From Solea solea (Eukaryota > Chordata > Actinopteri > Pleuronectiformes > Soleidae), in NCBI RefSeq assembly GCF_958295425.1, contig NC_081154.1, forward strand, positions 14,486,938 through 14,550,937: a DNA stretch of 64,000 nt, in the 5' to 3' direction. Every line of letters starts with the position of its first letter. Position 1 is the first letter of the stretch. The position numbers and the translations under genes are program-made. Below are positions 24,601-33,903 of the stretch, piece after piece. Under the pieces are notes generated by a model that worked only from the letters and a program-made list of their open reading frames with translations, searched no databases and was not told where the DNA came from.

Positions 24601-27600
24601 ATGGAAGCTGTTGCACCCACTTCCACGACAGGTGAACAGGACCAGCTCAGACCCGGCTTGGCCCTGGACACTTGCATGCAGCCCCCTGATATTGCACAGG
24701 AAATATTGTCCTATGGTAGTGGAATATTTAGCATTGCACCCGCCCAAGGCAACAAACCTGTGGGCTTTTTTTCCATACCAAAACTTGAATCCATGGCATT
24801 TCCTGTGCAGTTTCCAACTGGACAAAACACGTTAGACGAAGTCAGACTGATCAAACTGTCACCAAGTATGTACTTTAACGCCAGACTCTTCTCTGCAGAC
24901 GCCCGATTTGCAAGTGACCAAAGTTACCTTTTCTTTGCCCAGTTTGTCACAGAAACGCATTTGGCCACCAGCAGCATGTCAATCCAAATGCGTAAAGGTA
25001 AAATGAAGTCAAAAGATGGTCGCCGAATTTCCAACCGAATGCTTCAGGACAAAGATGAGGTGGAAAAACTCATCCAAAATCAGGACGTCACACGCTTTAT
25101 GCAGCCCCTGAGAGGAACTCCAGCATATTGGAACAAAACGCTGAAGGATCTTCACGCTATGGCCAGACAGTTGGGAAAGCCTACATTTTTCCTAACATTT
25201 TCCGCTGCCGAAATGAGATGGCCTGAAGTCATAGAGGGGATTAAAGCTCAACAAGGTGAGGAAGTCAATTTTTCAGTGCTCGACTGGAATGCCAAGTGCG
25301 ACATTCTGCGGAGTAATCCTGTCACTGTCATGCGCATGTTTGAGAAGAGAGTTGATGCGCTCATGACGAGTCTCATCATGTCTCCTGCTCAACCCATCGG
25401 TGAAGTGAAGGATTACTTCTATCGTGTGGAGTTTCAAGCCAGAGGAAGCCCACACATTCATATGCTGGTCTGGATCAAAGATGCACCCGTGTTGGGAGAA
25501 TGTTTGGAAGAGGAGGTGTACAGATTTGTCGATCGGTACATATCCTGTGAGAATCCCAACCCAGACACAGATCCTGAGCTGCACAAAATAGTTTCTGAGG
25601 TTCAAGTTCACAGCAGAAGCCATTCAAAGTCATGCAGGAAAGGCAATGTAGAGTGCAGATTTGGGTTCCCTAAATTGCCCATGGACCGAACCATCCTGAC
25701 ATACGATACCCCCAATGTCGACGAGGACAAGGACAATGAGGATAAGGATGAAAAGGATGGTGACGACGAGCAAAGCAAGAGTGGAAACGAAGCCAAAAGT
25801 GCAGGCAAAAAGGCAAAGAAGGTCGCACTTGTAAAGAAACAAAGAGAGGCCCGGGACAAACTGAGGCCACTGAGGAATCTGCTCTGTGATCCAAATGCTT
25901 CGTTCAACAACTTGTCAGAGCTGCTTGACAAATGCAATATGACTCATCAGGAATACTTGGATGCTGTGTTTGATCTGACAATTGGAAGCGTGCTTTACAT
26001 CAAACGTCAGCCCAATGAATGTTGGATCAACGCGTACAATCCAGTGTTGCTCAGGGCATGGAACGCCAACATGGACATTCAGTATGTTATCGACGACTAC
26101 AGCTGCATGGCATACATGATGTCCTACCTGTCCAAACCGGAACACGAAATGACTGAGCACCTCAAATCGGTCATAGGTGACGTGAAGAAAAAAAACGTCA
26201 ACGAACGAGATGAGATGAAGCTGATCATGCAGGCGTACGCTAAACACCGAGAGGTCAGCGCTCAAGAGGCTGTGGCACGGACATGCAGCTTGCCTCTAAA
26301 AAAATGCACCCGTAGTGTTGTCTTTGTCCAGACTGATGACAATGCTCTGAAAATGAGTCACCCAATGAGCAGATTAAAGAACATGTCACCAGATGCAGAG
26401 GAAGTGTGGATGTCCGGTGTGCCAGAGAAATACGAGGACAGACCGGCAGCACCCGAGTTTGAACACATGTGTTTGGCTGAATTTGCCGCAGAGTACAGAA
26501 TTGTCTACGGCCACCGGGCTAAAAGCCAAAAAGCAATTCCTCTGCAAAACGACAAAGGCTTCATTCAGAAACGGACCGAAGGGAAATGTGCAGTCATCAG
26601 ATTCCCTCGCTTCTCAGAGAAGAAACAACCCGAGAAGCATTACAGACGCCTGCTCAAACTGTATTTTCCACACAGATCAGACAAAGATCTCACCAACGAG
26701 ACATGTCCGACATACGAGCACTTTTACAAAAGTGGCCGCAAATGGGATGTCGAAGTCAAGCGTATCGTGGACCACAACAAGAAGCGATATGAAGGCTATG
26801 GCAAGCAAGTGAATAGTGCTCTGGAAAAGGTGCAACAGATGGGCCCAACTCTCAACGCGTGGAACACCTTTGCACCAGAGGCTGAAGTGGATCGCATGGA
26901 ATGTATTGAGCAGCGACAACGCACAGATCCCAGTGACGACGAGGATGAAGACGGGGTTCCCGACTACCACGTCGACCCCAAGAGCAGCGCAGGCATCCCG
27001 GGAATAGTTGCACCCAAGTTAAGCCCAGACTTTGTAAGGAAAATGTACCAGAGCCTCAACGAAACGCAAGCGTCCATATTCTACACTGTGCGTGAATGGT
27101 GCCTTCAACGTGTGTGGGGTCACGATCCCCAACAGTTTTTCTACCTCGTCTCTGGCGGAGCTGGCTGTGGCAAATCTCACGTCATCAAGTCCATATACCA
27201 GGAAGCGACCAAAATCCTGCGCCAGCTCCCCAAAATCCGGGACCTCGCCGACATGTCCCAGCCCACAGTGTTGCTCACAGCATTTACAGGAACTGCAGCT
27301 TTCAACATCTTGGGGAAAACGTTACACTCCATTTTGAAACTGCCAAGGGATCTGAAACCGCCATATCAGGGCCTTGGAAATGCACTAGACGAAGTGAGAG
27401 CAACACTGGCGAATGCAGAGATTCTGATCATCGACGAAATCTCAATGGTTTCAAAGGAGCTCTTTGCCTACGTCCACTGGAGACTCCAGCAGATTAAAGG
27501 AAACAGGAAACCATTCGGAGGGATGTCTGTTCTGGCAGTAGGAGACTTTTACCAGTTGCCACCCCCTGGTAAAGCCAAACCACTCTGCGTCTACGAGGAG

Positions 27601-29223
27601 ACTGTGTTGGATCTCTGGAGAGATTACTTTCAGATGGTCAATCTGACAGAGATCATGCGCCAGAAAGACGACCTAGCGTTCGCAGAACTGCTGAACAGGA
27701 TTCGAGTTAAGCCAAAGAAGGATCCACTCGGCAGCGAAGACAAAGCCTTGCTCGCAACAGCTGTCGCTGACATCAGAGATTGTCCACCTCAAGCTCTGCA
27801 CATTTTCGCTACAAACAAAGAGGTGGACGCCCACAATGCCGCTACAGTCGCTGCGTTCCACAAAGACATTGTAGACATTCCAGCAGACGACTATAAAAAA
27901 GATCCCCGAACGGGATGCATGCAGGCCTATGCGCAGCCAATCCAGGGCGGCAAAAGAGACCTGCCTGACGTCTTGCAAGCTGCAGGGGGAGTACGCGTCA
28001 TGATCACCAGAAATCTTGACGTCGAAGACGGACTGGTCAACGGGACGTTTGGAACGATCTCAAACATTGTCACCAGATCGGCACACGGAAAGACGACCGT
28101 GACGCTGCTTGGACTCCAACTGGACAATCCTTCAGCGGGTCAGAGATTCCGTAAAAAGATCCTGGGGGCAACTGATAATCTGGTCTACATAGAGAAATGG
28201 GAGGAGAAAATGAGTCACAAAAGAATGGTGCGACGACAGTTCCCAGTGAAGCTAGCCTTTGCATGTACCGCCCACAAAGTGCAAGGCATGACCTTACAGT
28301 CAGCTGTCGTAAGTCTGAAGCGCGTCTTTGAGCCCGGAATGGCCTACGTGGCTCTAAGTCGGACCACATCACTTCAAGGACTGAACGTCACAGACTTTGA
28401 AGAAAGCAAGATCTATGCAGATCCTCACATCACGTCTGCACTAGAGAGTATGACCAGAGCTTCGTTCCACGGTGTAATGCCACTCTTGCACCGAGTCCCA
28501 GCAGCAGAGCAGACCAGTCCAACGCTCACAGTCATCCACCACAACACGGAAGGACTGGCGTGTCACATGGACGACATCCGAGCCCATCATGAACTCAAGC
28601 TCGCCGATGTTTTCTGTGTGACAGAAACACATTTGTCTGGATCCTTTGTGCCCCAAACGTTACAGTTGGACGGATACGACGTGTTCACACGCAACAGGCA
28701 CACGTCGTACACGAACTACGCAGACATGGCTACAAAGGACGGAGGCGGAGTCGCAGTGTACTGTCGAAACAATCTTCGGGCTGAGGCCCGGAGATACCTC
28801 CAAAACGTTACAGATCTGGAATTTGTTGTTGTCAAAGTTGAGGGACCAGTTAAAGTGTTGATCGCGACTGTTTACAAGCCACCGAACTACAGTCTCGGCA
28901 AGTTTCTGCCAAACTTGCAAAGCCTCTTGGACAGTTTGGACATGATGAACCACCGGCCTGTCATTGTTTGTGGAGACTTCAACGAGGACCTCCTGTCAGG
29001 AGGAAAGAAGGCCATTAACGAGGTGTTTCAGTCCAGAGGCTATACTCAACTCATCACAGCGGCAACAACTGAAAAGCAGACACTGCTCGACCACATCTAT
29101 ATCTCAGAACCACAAACCTGCCTCCAATCTGGTGTACTGCAAACGTACTACAGCTATCACCAGCCAGTCTACTGTGTTCTGAATGTGTCAAACCAGCCAA
29201 TACATACTGTTGACCAGTTTTAA
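16603..29223 (+). CDS. Helentron polyprotein: SGNH hydrolase + cysteine protease + Rep + PIF1 helicase + AP endonuclease (15 coding exons, copy A)
   Basis: Predicted exons: 16603-16711, 16810-16913, 17008-17280, 17377-17470, 18299-18366, 18466-18687, 18832-18969, 19119-19148, 19292-19369, 20449-20529, 20612-20695, 21222-21302, 21447-21503, 21587-21661, 22192-29223. Every junction has GT/AG, most have good pyrimidine tracts, and the frame stays open for about 2,841 codons. Except at the exon 1/2 and 4/5 joins, all introns are phase 0. The product would bind and nick element DNA (Rep), unwind it (helicase) and cleave a target (endonuclease) in the nucleus; roles of the SGNH and protease domains are unknown. 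The ATG at 16603 follows an acceptor (CCAG|G) and starts a basic peptide ([12 protein letters not shown]). The splice model is inference; alternative splicing into separate SGNH and Rep proteins is possible. Confidence 0.7.
17730..18170 (+). mobile_element. L2-like LINE 3' remnant in intron 4
   Basis: The stretch GTTAGACTTAAAAC...TTAATAAAGCTTATAG...GACTGCTGGGGGAAT resembles the 3' end of fish L2/Maui LINEs (C-terminal RT tail and 3' UTR). It has a CT-rich run (17978-18000). Only this end is present and it lies wholly inside the intron between exons ending 17470 and starting 18299. Confidence 0.5.
19386..20192 (+). pseudogene. Decayed hAT-type transposon in intron 9
   Basis: The left end starts CAGAGGTGGATAGTAAC, like terminal repeats of Tol2/hAT-type fish elements. 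The right end (TTTAACTCAAGTAATTTTG, then TTACTG) is its approximate inverse, although the last bases are lost. Inside, about 19930-20070, a broken frame reads roughly as the start of a hAT BED-finger transposase (a W-S-Y-L start, a V-K-C-Q stretch and K-A-F-D-N-S-P). It has no intact frame. Confidence 0.45.
20260..21960 (+). repeat. Tandem ~1 kb duplication of exons and introns
   Basis: About 20260-20990 and 21150-21960 align: exon 10 with 13 (both end SPLQSPVRK), exon 11 with 14 (MM...KSPIMLD), their introns (GTACAGTATGTTTCTCACC), and the flank CAAAACACTAGGTGGCG. The counterpart of exon 12 in the first copy (ATGACTCGGGCAGCA at about 20336) has decayed. Confidence 0.8.
20861..20935. repeat. 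Hairpin with 27-nt arms in intron 11
   Basis: Arms 20861-20887 and 20909-20935 are complementary with one G/T-type mismatch and a 21-nt loop. Only the right arm persists in the duplicated intron (about 21841-21870), suggesting either loss or a later snap-back event. Confidence 0.8.
22192..29223 (+). CDS. Main Rep/helicase/endonuclease exon of the Helentron (copy A)
   Basis: The frame is open from 22147, but 22147-22191 ends in a strong acceptor (TTTCTTTTCAG|GC), so that ATG is probably intronic. Residues below count from 22147. 40-210: cysteine-protease-like domain, Cys45 in HQCTCNAL and Asp177-x-His179 in GIFDSHS. 347-560: Lys/Arg-rich YxxDPDFR repeats. 588-650: CxxC pairs (588/591, 647/650), DUF6570-like. 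1010-1335: HUH Rep, [12 protein letters not shown], His1103-x-His1105 in SPHIHMLVW, Tyr1323/Tyr1327. 1192-1233: charged insert. 1660-2090: PIF1-type helicase, Walker A GGAGCGKS (1670-1677), IIDE (1761-1764), [12 protein letters not shown] Arg2072. 2128-2345: EEP nuclease, Asn2133, Glu2160, GDFNED (2276-2281), Asp2315-His2316, His2338. All hallmark motifs are intact and there is no stop, so this copy looks functional. Confidence 0.9.
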   Translation, partial: ASARPQERSIRATHSQKDTRYTTFSRNHQCTCNALTFLAFQNEDVHFSAPDLDKVLEQGDSLYVAIKQQLLIEKRFHSNHLTVEELPTQVLTDGNIYSVRLSDVRCGYLKAQANSPGRKQWWLPLAKQLKCLSRDVSFALLLVSPECFAVFRTRSGLYGIFDSHSRSARGLPSPNGKAIMLTFTHLHGLINHIHKLFRERSAYASYEFVPVSFERAVSSPPAPPQSNVTADVTESNVEHSPHPAAPKMCEEDQDHVSSVEDAPQPEAPEILEEDQEQVSSVEDSPQSEAPKMCEEDHDQESSTSRQEQPENTDVNVPHVEDKTAKAAPNVAKLSKQRRQKAKRRACKLEQVHPQTSTARTRKLQSQKTKYATCPEFRGEKKHTMKTRYVEDRHRRLFLYKRYYAKPHVQHKKQENMLRRYKMDPDFRSTQKKFMARRYRDPDFQSRHKKHVAQTYKTNPDVSKGKKAYSKTKYAHDQKYRLRKMTTLHSRYHSDPDFRLHHIRSCAQHRRNKLASNATFQMHYRLQRALKIKAKYKLFRHRQHKTTKPVVDPVMETAIFAFRETIRQGPTRVCTVCHRLLFPNQVKQCNRSKYVKNTRVASACLTGKYVHVCDGECSAPCTVPKERLQEWICPTCDGHLTRGQMPSLAVANKLELAPIPPELAELNVLERQLIAKILPFAKIVALPKGQQRAVRGAVVCVPSEVESTVNCLPRPNTEAQLLQVKLKRHIKYKGHQFFYTVNMKNVLAGLATLKETHSEYRNINIDESATFESLQDDHEEEHTEQVDQSENAAQPQQSNAAEGEMEAVAPTSTTGEQDQLRPGLALDTCMQPPDIAQEILSYGSGIFSIAPAQGNKPVGFFSIPKLESMAFPVQFPTGQNTLDEVRLIKLSPSMYFNARLFSADARFASDQSYLFFAQFVTETHLATSSMSIQMRKGKMKSKDGRRISNRMLQDKDEVEKLIQNQDVTRFMQPLRGTPAYWNKTLKDLHAMARQLGKPTFFLTFSAAEMRWPEVIEGIKAQQGEEVNFSVLDWNAKCDILRSNPVTVMRMFEKRVDALMTSLIMSPAQPIGEVKDYFYRVEFQARGSPHIHMLVWIKDAPVLGECLEEEVYRFVDRYISCENPNPDTDPELHKIVSEVQVHSRSHSKSCRKGNVECRFGFPKLPMDRTILTYDTPNVDEDKDNEDKDEKDGDDEQSKSGNEAKSAGKKAKKVALVKKQREARDKLRPLRNLLCDPNASFNNLSELLDKCNMTHQEYLDAVFDLTIGSVLYIKRQPNECWINAYNPVLLRAWNANMDIQYVIDDYSCMAYMMSYLSKPEHEMTEHLKSVIGDVKKKNVNERDEMKLIMQAYAKHREVSAQEAVARTCSLPLKKCTRSVVFVQTDDNALKMSHPMSRLKNMSPDAEEVWMSGVPEKYEDRPAAPEFEHMCLAEFAAEYRIVYGHRAKSQKAIPLQNDKGFIQKRTEGKCAVIRFPRFSEKKQPEKHYRRLLKLYFPHRSDKDLTNETCPTYEHFYKSGRKWDVEVKRIVDHNKKRYEGYGKQVNSALEKVQQMGPTLNAWNTFAPEAEVDRMECIEQRQRTDPSDDEDEDGVPDYHVDPKSSAGIPGIVAPKLSPDFVRKMYQSLNETQASIFYTVREWCLQRVWGHDPQQFFYLVSGGAGCGKSHVIKSIYQEATKILRQLPKIRDLADMSQPTVLLTAFTGTAAFNILGKTLHSILKLPRDLKPPYQGLGNALDEVRATLANAEILIIDEISMVSKELFAYVHWRLQQIKGNRKPFGGMSVLAVGDFYQLPPPGKAKPLCVYEETVLDLWRDYFQMVNLTEIMRQKDDLAFAELLNRIRVKPKKDPLGSEDKALLATAVADIRDCPPQALHIFATNKEVDAHNAATVAAFHKDIVDIPADDYKKDPRTGCMQAYAQPIQGGKRDLPDVLQAAGGVRVMITRNLDVEDGLVNGTFGTISNIVTRSAHGKTTVTLLGLQLDNPSAGQRFRKKILGATDNLVYIEKWEEKMSHKRMVRRQFPVKLAFACTAHKVQGMTLQSAVVSLKRVFEPGMAYVALSRTTSLQGLNVTDFEESKIYADPHITSALESMTRASFHGVMPLLHRVPAAEQTSPTLTVIHHNTEGLACHMDDIRAHHELKLADVFCVTETHLSGSFVPQTLQLDGYDVFTRNRHTSYTNYADMATKDGGGVAVYCRNNLRAEARRYLQNVTDLEFVVVKVEGPVKVLIATVYKPPNYSLGKFLPNLQSLLDSLDMMNHRPVIVCGDFNEDLLSGGKKAINEVFQSRGYTQLITAATTEKQTLLDHIYISEPQTCLQSGVLQTYYSYHQPVYCVLNVSNQPIHTVDQF

Positions 29224-29255
29224 CTGACATGTTTTTATATGATGTATTTATTATT

Positions 29256-31370
29256 ACCATGTCTATTTATTTATTTATTATCCACATCTCAAACGAGTGG
29301 ATTATTGTATGGGTGCAAATCATGTTTCATTACAATGAATGTCTATTTATTTATTTATTTATTTATTCTCCACAAATGAGTGGAATTTTATTTTGTTATG
29401 GGTGCAAATCTGTGTTCATGGTAGAGGCATCAGCCAAGTCCTTTGCTGTGTTCACAAAACTGTCATTATATCTATCTATTTATTTATTTATTCTCCACAA
29501 ATGAGTGGATTTTTATTTTGTTATGGGTGCAAATCTGTGTTCATGGTAGAGGCATCAGCCAAGTCCTTTGCTGTGTTCACAAAACTGTCATTATATCTAT
29601 TTATTTATTTATTCTCCACAAATGAGTGGATTTTTATTTTGTTATGGGTGCAAATCTGTGTTCATGGTAGAGGCATCAGCCAAGTCCTTTGCTGTGTTCA
29701 CAAAACCGTCTTTATATCTATTTATTTATTTATTCTCCACAAATGAGTGGAATTTTATTTTGTTATGGGTGCAAATCTGTGTTCATGGTAGAGGCATCAG
29801 CCAAGTCCTTTGCTGTGTTCACAAAACCGTCATTATATCTATTTATTTATTTATTTATTCTCCACAAATGAGTGGATTTTTATTTTGTTATGGGTGCAAA
29901 TCTGTGTTCATGGTAGAGGCATCAGCCAAGTCCTTTGCTGTGTTCACAAAACCGTCATTATATCTATTTATTTATTTATTTATTCTCCACAAATGAGTGG
30001 AATTTTATTTTGTTATGGGTGCAAATCTGTGTTCATGGTAGAGGCATCAGCCAAGTCCTTTGCTGTGTTCACAAAACCGTCATTATATCTATTTATTTAT
30101 TTATTTATTCTCCACAAATGAGTGGAATTTTATTTTGTTATGGGTGCAAATCTGTGTTCATGGTAGAGGCATCAGCCAAGTCCTTTGCTGTGTTCACAAA
30201 ACCGTCATTATATCTATTTATTTATTTATTTATTCTCCACAAATGAGTGGATTTTTATTTTGTTATGGGTGCAAATCTGTGTTCATGGTAGAGGCATCAG
30301 CCAAGTCCTTTGCTGTGTTCACAAAACCGTCTTTATATCTATTTATTTATTTGTTCTCCACAAATGAGTGGAATTTTATTTTGTTATGGGTGCAAATCTG
30401 TGTTCATGGTAGAGGCATCAGCCAAGTCCTTTGCTGTGTTCACAAAACCGTCTTTATATCTATTTATTTATTTGTTCTCCACAAATGAGTGGAATTTTAT
30501 TTTGTTATGGGTGCAAATCTGTGTTCATGGTAGAGGCATCAGCCAAGTCCTTTGCTGTGTTCACAAAACCGTCATTATATCTATTTATTTATTTATTTAT
30601 TCTCCACAAATGAGTGGAATTTTATTTTGTTATGGGTGCAAATCTGTGTTCATGGTAGAGGCATCAGCCAAGTCCTTTGCTGTGTTCACAAAACCGTCTT
30701 TATATCTATTTATTTATTTGTTCTCCACAAATGAGTGGAATTTTATTTTGTTATGGGTGCAAATCTGTGTTCATGGTAGAGGCATCAGCCAAGTCCTCTA
30801 CTGTGTTCACAAAACCGTCATTATATCTATTTATTTATTTATTCTCCACAAATGAGTGGAATTTTATTTGTTATGGGTGCAAATCATGTTTTATTATAAT
30901 CAATGTCTATTTATCTATTTATTTATTATCCACAAATGAGTGGATTTTTAATTGTTATGGGTGCAAATCATGTTTTATTATAATCAATGTCTATTTATTT
31001 ATTTATTATCCACAAATGAGTGGATTTTTAATTGTTATGGGTGCAAATCATGTTTTATTATAATGAATGTCTATTTATTTATTTATTTATTATCCACAAA
31101 TGAGTGGATTTTTATTGTATGGGTGCAAATCATGTGTTCATGGTAGAGGCATTCGCCAAGTCCTCTACTGAGTTCACAAAACCGTCTTTCATTTCATGGG
31201 TGCAAATCATGTGTTCATGGTAGAGGCATTCGCCAAGTCCTCTACTGTGTTCACAAAACCGTCTTTCATTTCATGGGTGCAAATCATGTGTTCATGGTAG
31301 AGGCATTAGCCAAGTCCTCTACTGTGTTCACAAAACCGTCTTTCATTTCATGGGTGCAAATCATGTGATC
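29256..31370 (+). repeat. 3' minisatellite (121-125 bp units, then ~70 bp variants)
   Basis: Starting 33 bases after the stop codon, more than a dozen units of (TATT)n + CTCCACAAATGAGTGGA + TGGGTGCAAATC + GCATCAGCCAAGTCC. Size varies with the (ATTT) count. From about 30885 shorter units lacking the second half follow, then three about 73-bp units (31130-31370). Each TCCAC...GTGGA can form a small stem. Unit lengths not divisible by three leave every forward frame open, explaining long but meaningless frames. Confidence 0.9.
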
Positions 31371-31746
31371 TCTCTACGGCCACCTGACTGACTGAAGGCA
31401 AAAAGGGAATTCCTCTCCAAAATGACAAAGGCTTCATTCAGAAAACGGACTAAAGGGAAACGTGCAGTCATCAGATTCCCTCGCTTCTCAGAGAAGATAC
31501 AACCCGAGAAGTATTACCGACGTCTTTCTGATCTGTGTGGAAAAAATGGAAAATACAGTTTGAGCGAAGATCTGACCAATGAGACATGTCCAACATATGA
31601 GCAGTTCTACAAACGTGGCCGCAAATGGGATCTCAAAGTCAAGCGTATCGTGGACGACAACAAGAAGCGATATGAAGGCCATGGCAGGCAAGTTACAGTG
31701 GACTGGAAAAGATGTAACATATGGGCCCAACTCTCAACGCATGGAA
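31371..31746 (+). pseudogene. Fragment of a diverged Rep gene inside the minisatellite
   Basis: Aligns to 26500-26866 of the main exon (about residues 1452-1573; CTACGGCCACC ... GGGCCCAACTCTCAACGC) with many substitutions, a few small indels and one local inversion. It has no start, no further Rep sequence, and is bounded by minisatellite on both sides. It is a relic of another, older Helentron copy. Confidence 0.85.
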
Positions 31747-31755
31747 TGGATTGGA

Positions 31756-32400
31756 TTCTTATTTGTTCTGGGTGCAAATCTGTGTTCATGGTAGAGGCAT
31801 CAGCCAAGTCCTTTGCTGTGTTCACAAAACTGTCTTTATATCTATTTATTTATTTATTCTCCACAAATGAGTGGATTTTTATTTTGTTATGGGTGCAAAT
31901 CTGTGTTCATGGTAGAGGCATCAGCCAAGTCCTTTGCTGTGTTCACAAAACCGTCATTATATCTATTTATTTATTTATTCTCCACAAATGAGTGGAATTT
32001 TATTTTGTTATGGGTGCAAATCTGTGTTCATGGTAGAGGCATCAGCCAAGTCCTCTGCTGTGTTCACAAAACCGTCTTTATATCTATTTATTTATTTATT
32101 CTCCACAAATGAGTGGAATTTTAATTGTTATGGGTGCAAATCGTGTTTTATTATAATCAATGCCTATTTATCTATTTATTATCCACAAATGAGTGGATTT
32201 TTAATTGTTATGGGTGCAAATCGTGTTTTATTAATATGAATGTCTATTTATCTATTTATTATCCACAAATGAGTGGATTTTTAATTGTTATGGGTGCAAA
32301 TCATGTTTTATTATAATGAATATTTATTTATTTATTTATTATCCACAAATGAGTGGATCATATGTTATGGGTGCAAATCATGTGATCAAGTGGAGGCATC
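31756..32400 (+). repeat. Minisatellite, second block
   Basis: Three 121-125-bp units (31756-32110), then about 70-bp short units to about 32360, fading out in GTGATCAAGTGGAGGCATC. The order long-then-short repeats that of the first block. Confidence 0.85.
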
Positions 32401-32780
32401 AGTCAAGTCCTCCACTGCTCACATATTTTTAAATGTTTCTAAATAACTTATCTGTGTTTCATTGTTGAGATTGAACACATGTAGTTGGTCACAGACGTAT
32501 GTATTGGCTGGTCATAGGGTGTACATTTAATGTTTAATGACAAATTGTATAGGCCCTGTAATATCATGTTATGTGTGGGGAGTGGGGGTCGGGGTGGGAA
32601 TCGGCGACAAAAGAGAAGAGAGGAGCAGAAGGAGGAAGCTGGACCCTGCATGAAGAAATCCAGGTTACACATAAACGTTTGTTTTACCATTTTTTTCTTC
32701 AGTTGTTCTTCATGGCTTTGATAGAAGATTACAAACACTAATAATATGTTATTTCTTTCCCCTGTTTTTACAAGAGGCCA
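32401..32780 (+). other. 3' region, no supported gene
   Basis: Contains a G-rich, purine-rich stretch (32570-32665) ending in a possible splice donor (TCCAG|GTTACA). It may be part of a 3' UTR or of a small unrecognised transcript; no conserved protein is visible. Confidence 0.35.
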
Positions 32781-33330
32781 ACCATCAGAGGACAAGCTGC
32801 TCATGAACAAGGAAGAGGACCTTCAAGAGCAACAACAGCAAGGAACAACTCCAAAAAAAAAGATAAGTATTATTTTCCAGTAAAACAACTTCACTAGAGT
32901 TTCATTTGTGTTGTTTGATGAGTTGAAATTGTCTTCACATGTGTCTCACTGGTATCTTTTGATTTTGTGTGTGTATTAACAGATCCAAGGTAGACGAACT
33001 TCAAGAGGAACAGCAAGGAACAACTCCAAAAAAAAGATAAGTATTATTTTCCAGTAAAACAACTTCACGAGATTTTCAGTTGTGTTGGATGAGTTGAAAT
33101 TGCCTCCACATGTGTCTCACTGGTTTCTTTTGATTTTGTGTGTTTTAACAGATCCAAGGAAGATGACCTTCAAGAGGACGGACATCAAGGACCAACAACA
33201 AAAACAAAGATAAGTATTAGTCTCTAGTAAAAACCTTAACTCGAGTTTCATTTCTGTTGTTTGATGAGTTATAATTGTCTTCACATGTGTCTCACTGGTG
33301 TCTTTTGATTTTGTGTATTTTCAGGAAACA
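32780..33330 (+). repeat. Three tandem ~174-bp units each with an exon-like core
   Basis: Cores rich in CAAGAGGAACAGCAAGG end at ATAAGTATTA (32863, 33037, 33210). They are separated by near-identical intron-like sequence (CACATGTGTCTCACTGG ... TTTTGATTTTGTGTG) ending in an AG acceptor. One frame reads Arg/Gln/Lys-rich (SRGTARNNSKKK). Whether these are real exons of the element or of a 3' UTR is unresolved. Confidence 0.6.
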
Positions 33331-33431
33331 ACAACGATGATGGAACTGTCCAGGGTGCGACCCCCCCACCTATCACCCGATGTCAGATGAGATTGGAACC
33401 TGCGGAGGATGAAGTTTTTGATTTTTTTTTT

Positions 33432-33650
33432 TTGGTCCCTTTCACACCAACCGGTCGAGACAGACGGCCGCACATCTTTGAGTCTGGTTCTGTCAGAGAT
33501 TTCTTCCTAAAAGAAAAGGGAGTTTTTTCTCTCCACTGATGCCGAGTGCTTGCTCATTGTGTGAATTGTTGGGTTTCTCTGCTCTCCATGATGTTGTGTA
33601 TGTACAGAGCCTTGAGATAACAAATAAACAAAAATGAATTCAATTGAATT
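33432..33650 (+). mobile_element. L2/CiLINE2-type retroposon 3' tail
   Basis: The run ACCGGTCGAGACAGACGGCC ... GAGATTTCTTCCT ... GGGAGTTTTTTCTCTCCACTG ... AATTGTTGGGTTTCTCT, ending with (AATTG)n-like AATTCAATTGAATTG, is the tail shared by fish L2-mobilised SINEs and LINEs. Only the tail is present. Confidence 0.6.
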
Positions 33651-33764
33651 GTCTCTGGGTGTTGAAATATGAGCATTATTGTTGTTGTGTGTGTATATAG
33701 ACAGCATGTTTATTTTATTCATCATTTTGTGGTGATAATTTATGAAATTATGATGAGACTTTAT

Positions 33765-33903
33765 TTTATTATTAAATAAAGGGTGACTCCACCGAAAAGT
33801 CCTTCCAAGGTGGATTGGATCCAAATAATGTTTCCCAATGACGACACATGCCGCAAGAACTGCAGGCACCCTCGAAATTTCGGCCACGGAATTGCCACTC
33901 TAG
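33765..33903 (+). repeat. Common 3'-terminal block of the autonomous unit
   Basis: From ACTTTATTTTATTATT to GCCACTCTAG this matches the end of the short monomers almost base for base (for example 8784-8928). It marks where unique element sequence rejoins monomer sequence. Confidence 0.85.

Larger units (their letters stand above)
10023..33903 (+). mobile_element. Autonomous Helentron-like element, copy A (complete within array)
   Basis: This 23.9 kb unit lies between two copies of the monomer-ending block (GCCACTCTAG ending at 10022 and 33903). It starts with type-A and type-B monomer sequence (10023-11489, 12216-12450) and ends with the common about 140-bp block (33765-33903). In between are a promoter, a spliced gene encoding Rep, PIF1 helicase and AP-endonuclease-like domains, a 3' minisatellite and short repeats. 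Rep/helicase plus a C-terminal endonuclease defines the Helentron branch of Helitrons. The exact left end is uncertain: it may be 10023 or a later start near 11110, where type-B monomer sequence begins. Confidence 0.75.

Noticed and set aside
22886..28953. Minus-strand frames of 60-130 codons inside the Rep exon
   Set aside because: Shadows of the sense coding sequence with no recognisable domain.
29229..31146. Forward frames of 60-180 codons in the minisatellite (repeating YLFIYLFS-type peptides)
   Set aside because: Unit lengths of 121-125 bp shift the frame each time and all three frames stay open simply because the unit lacks stops; no start context or conserved domain.
29256..32400. CRISPR-like repeat array
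   Set aside because: Repeats are long (about 70-125 bp), contiguous, have no unique spacers, no cas genes, and the DNA is eukaryotic.
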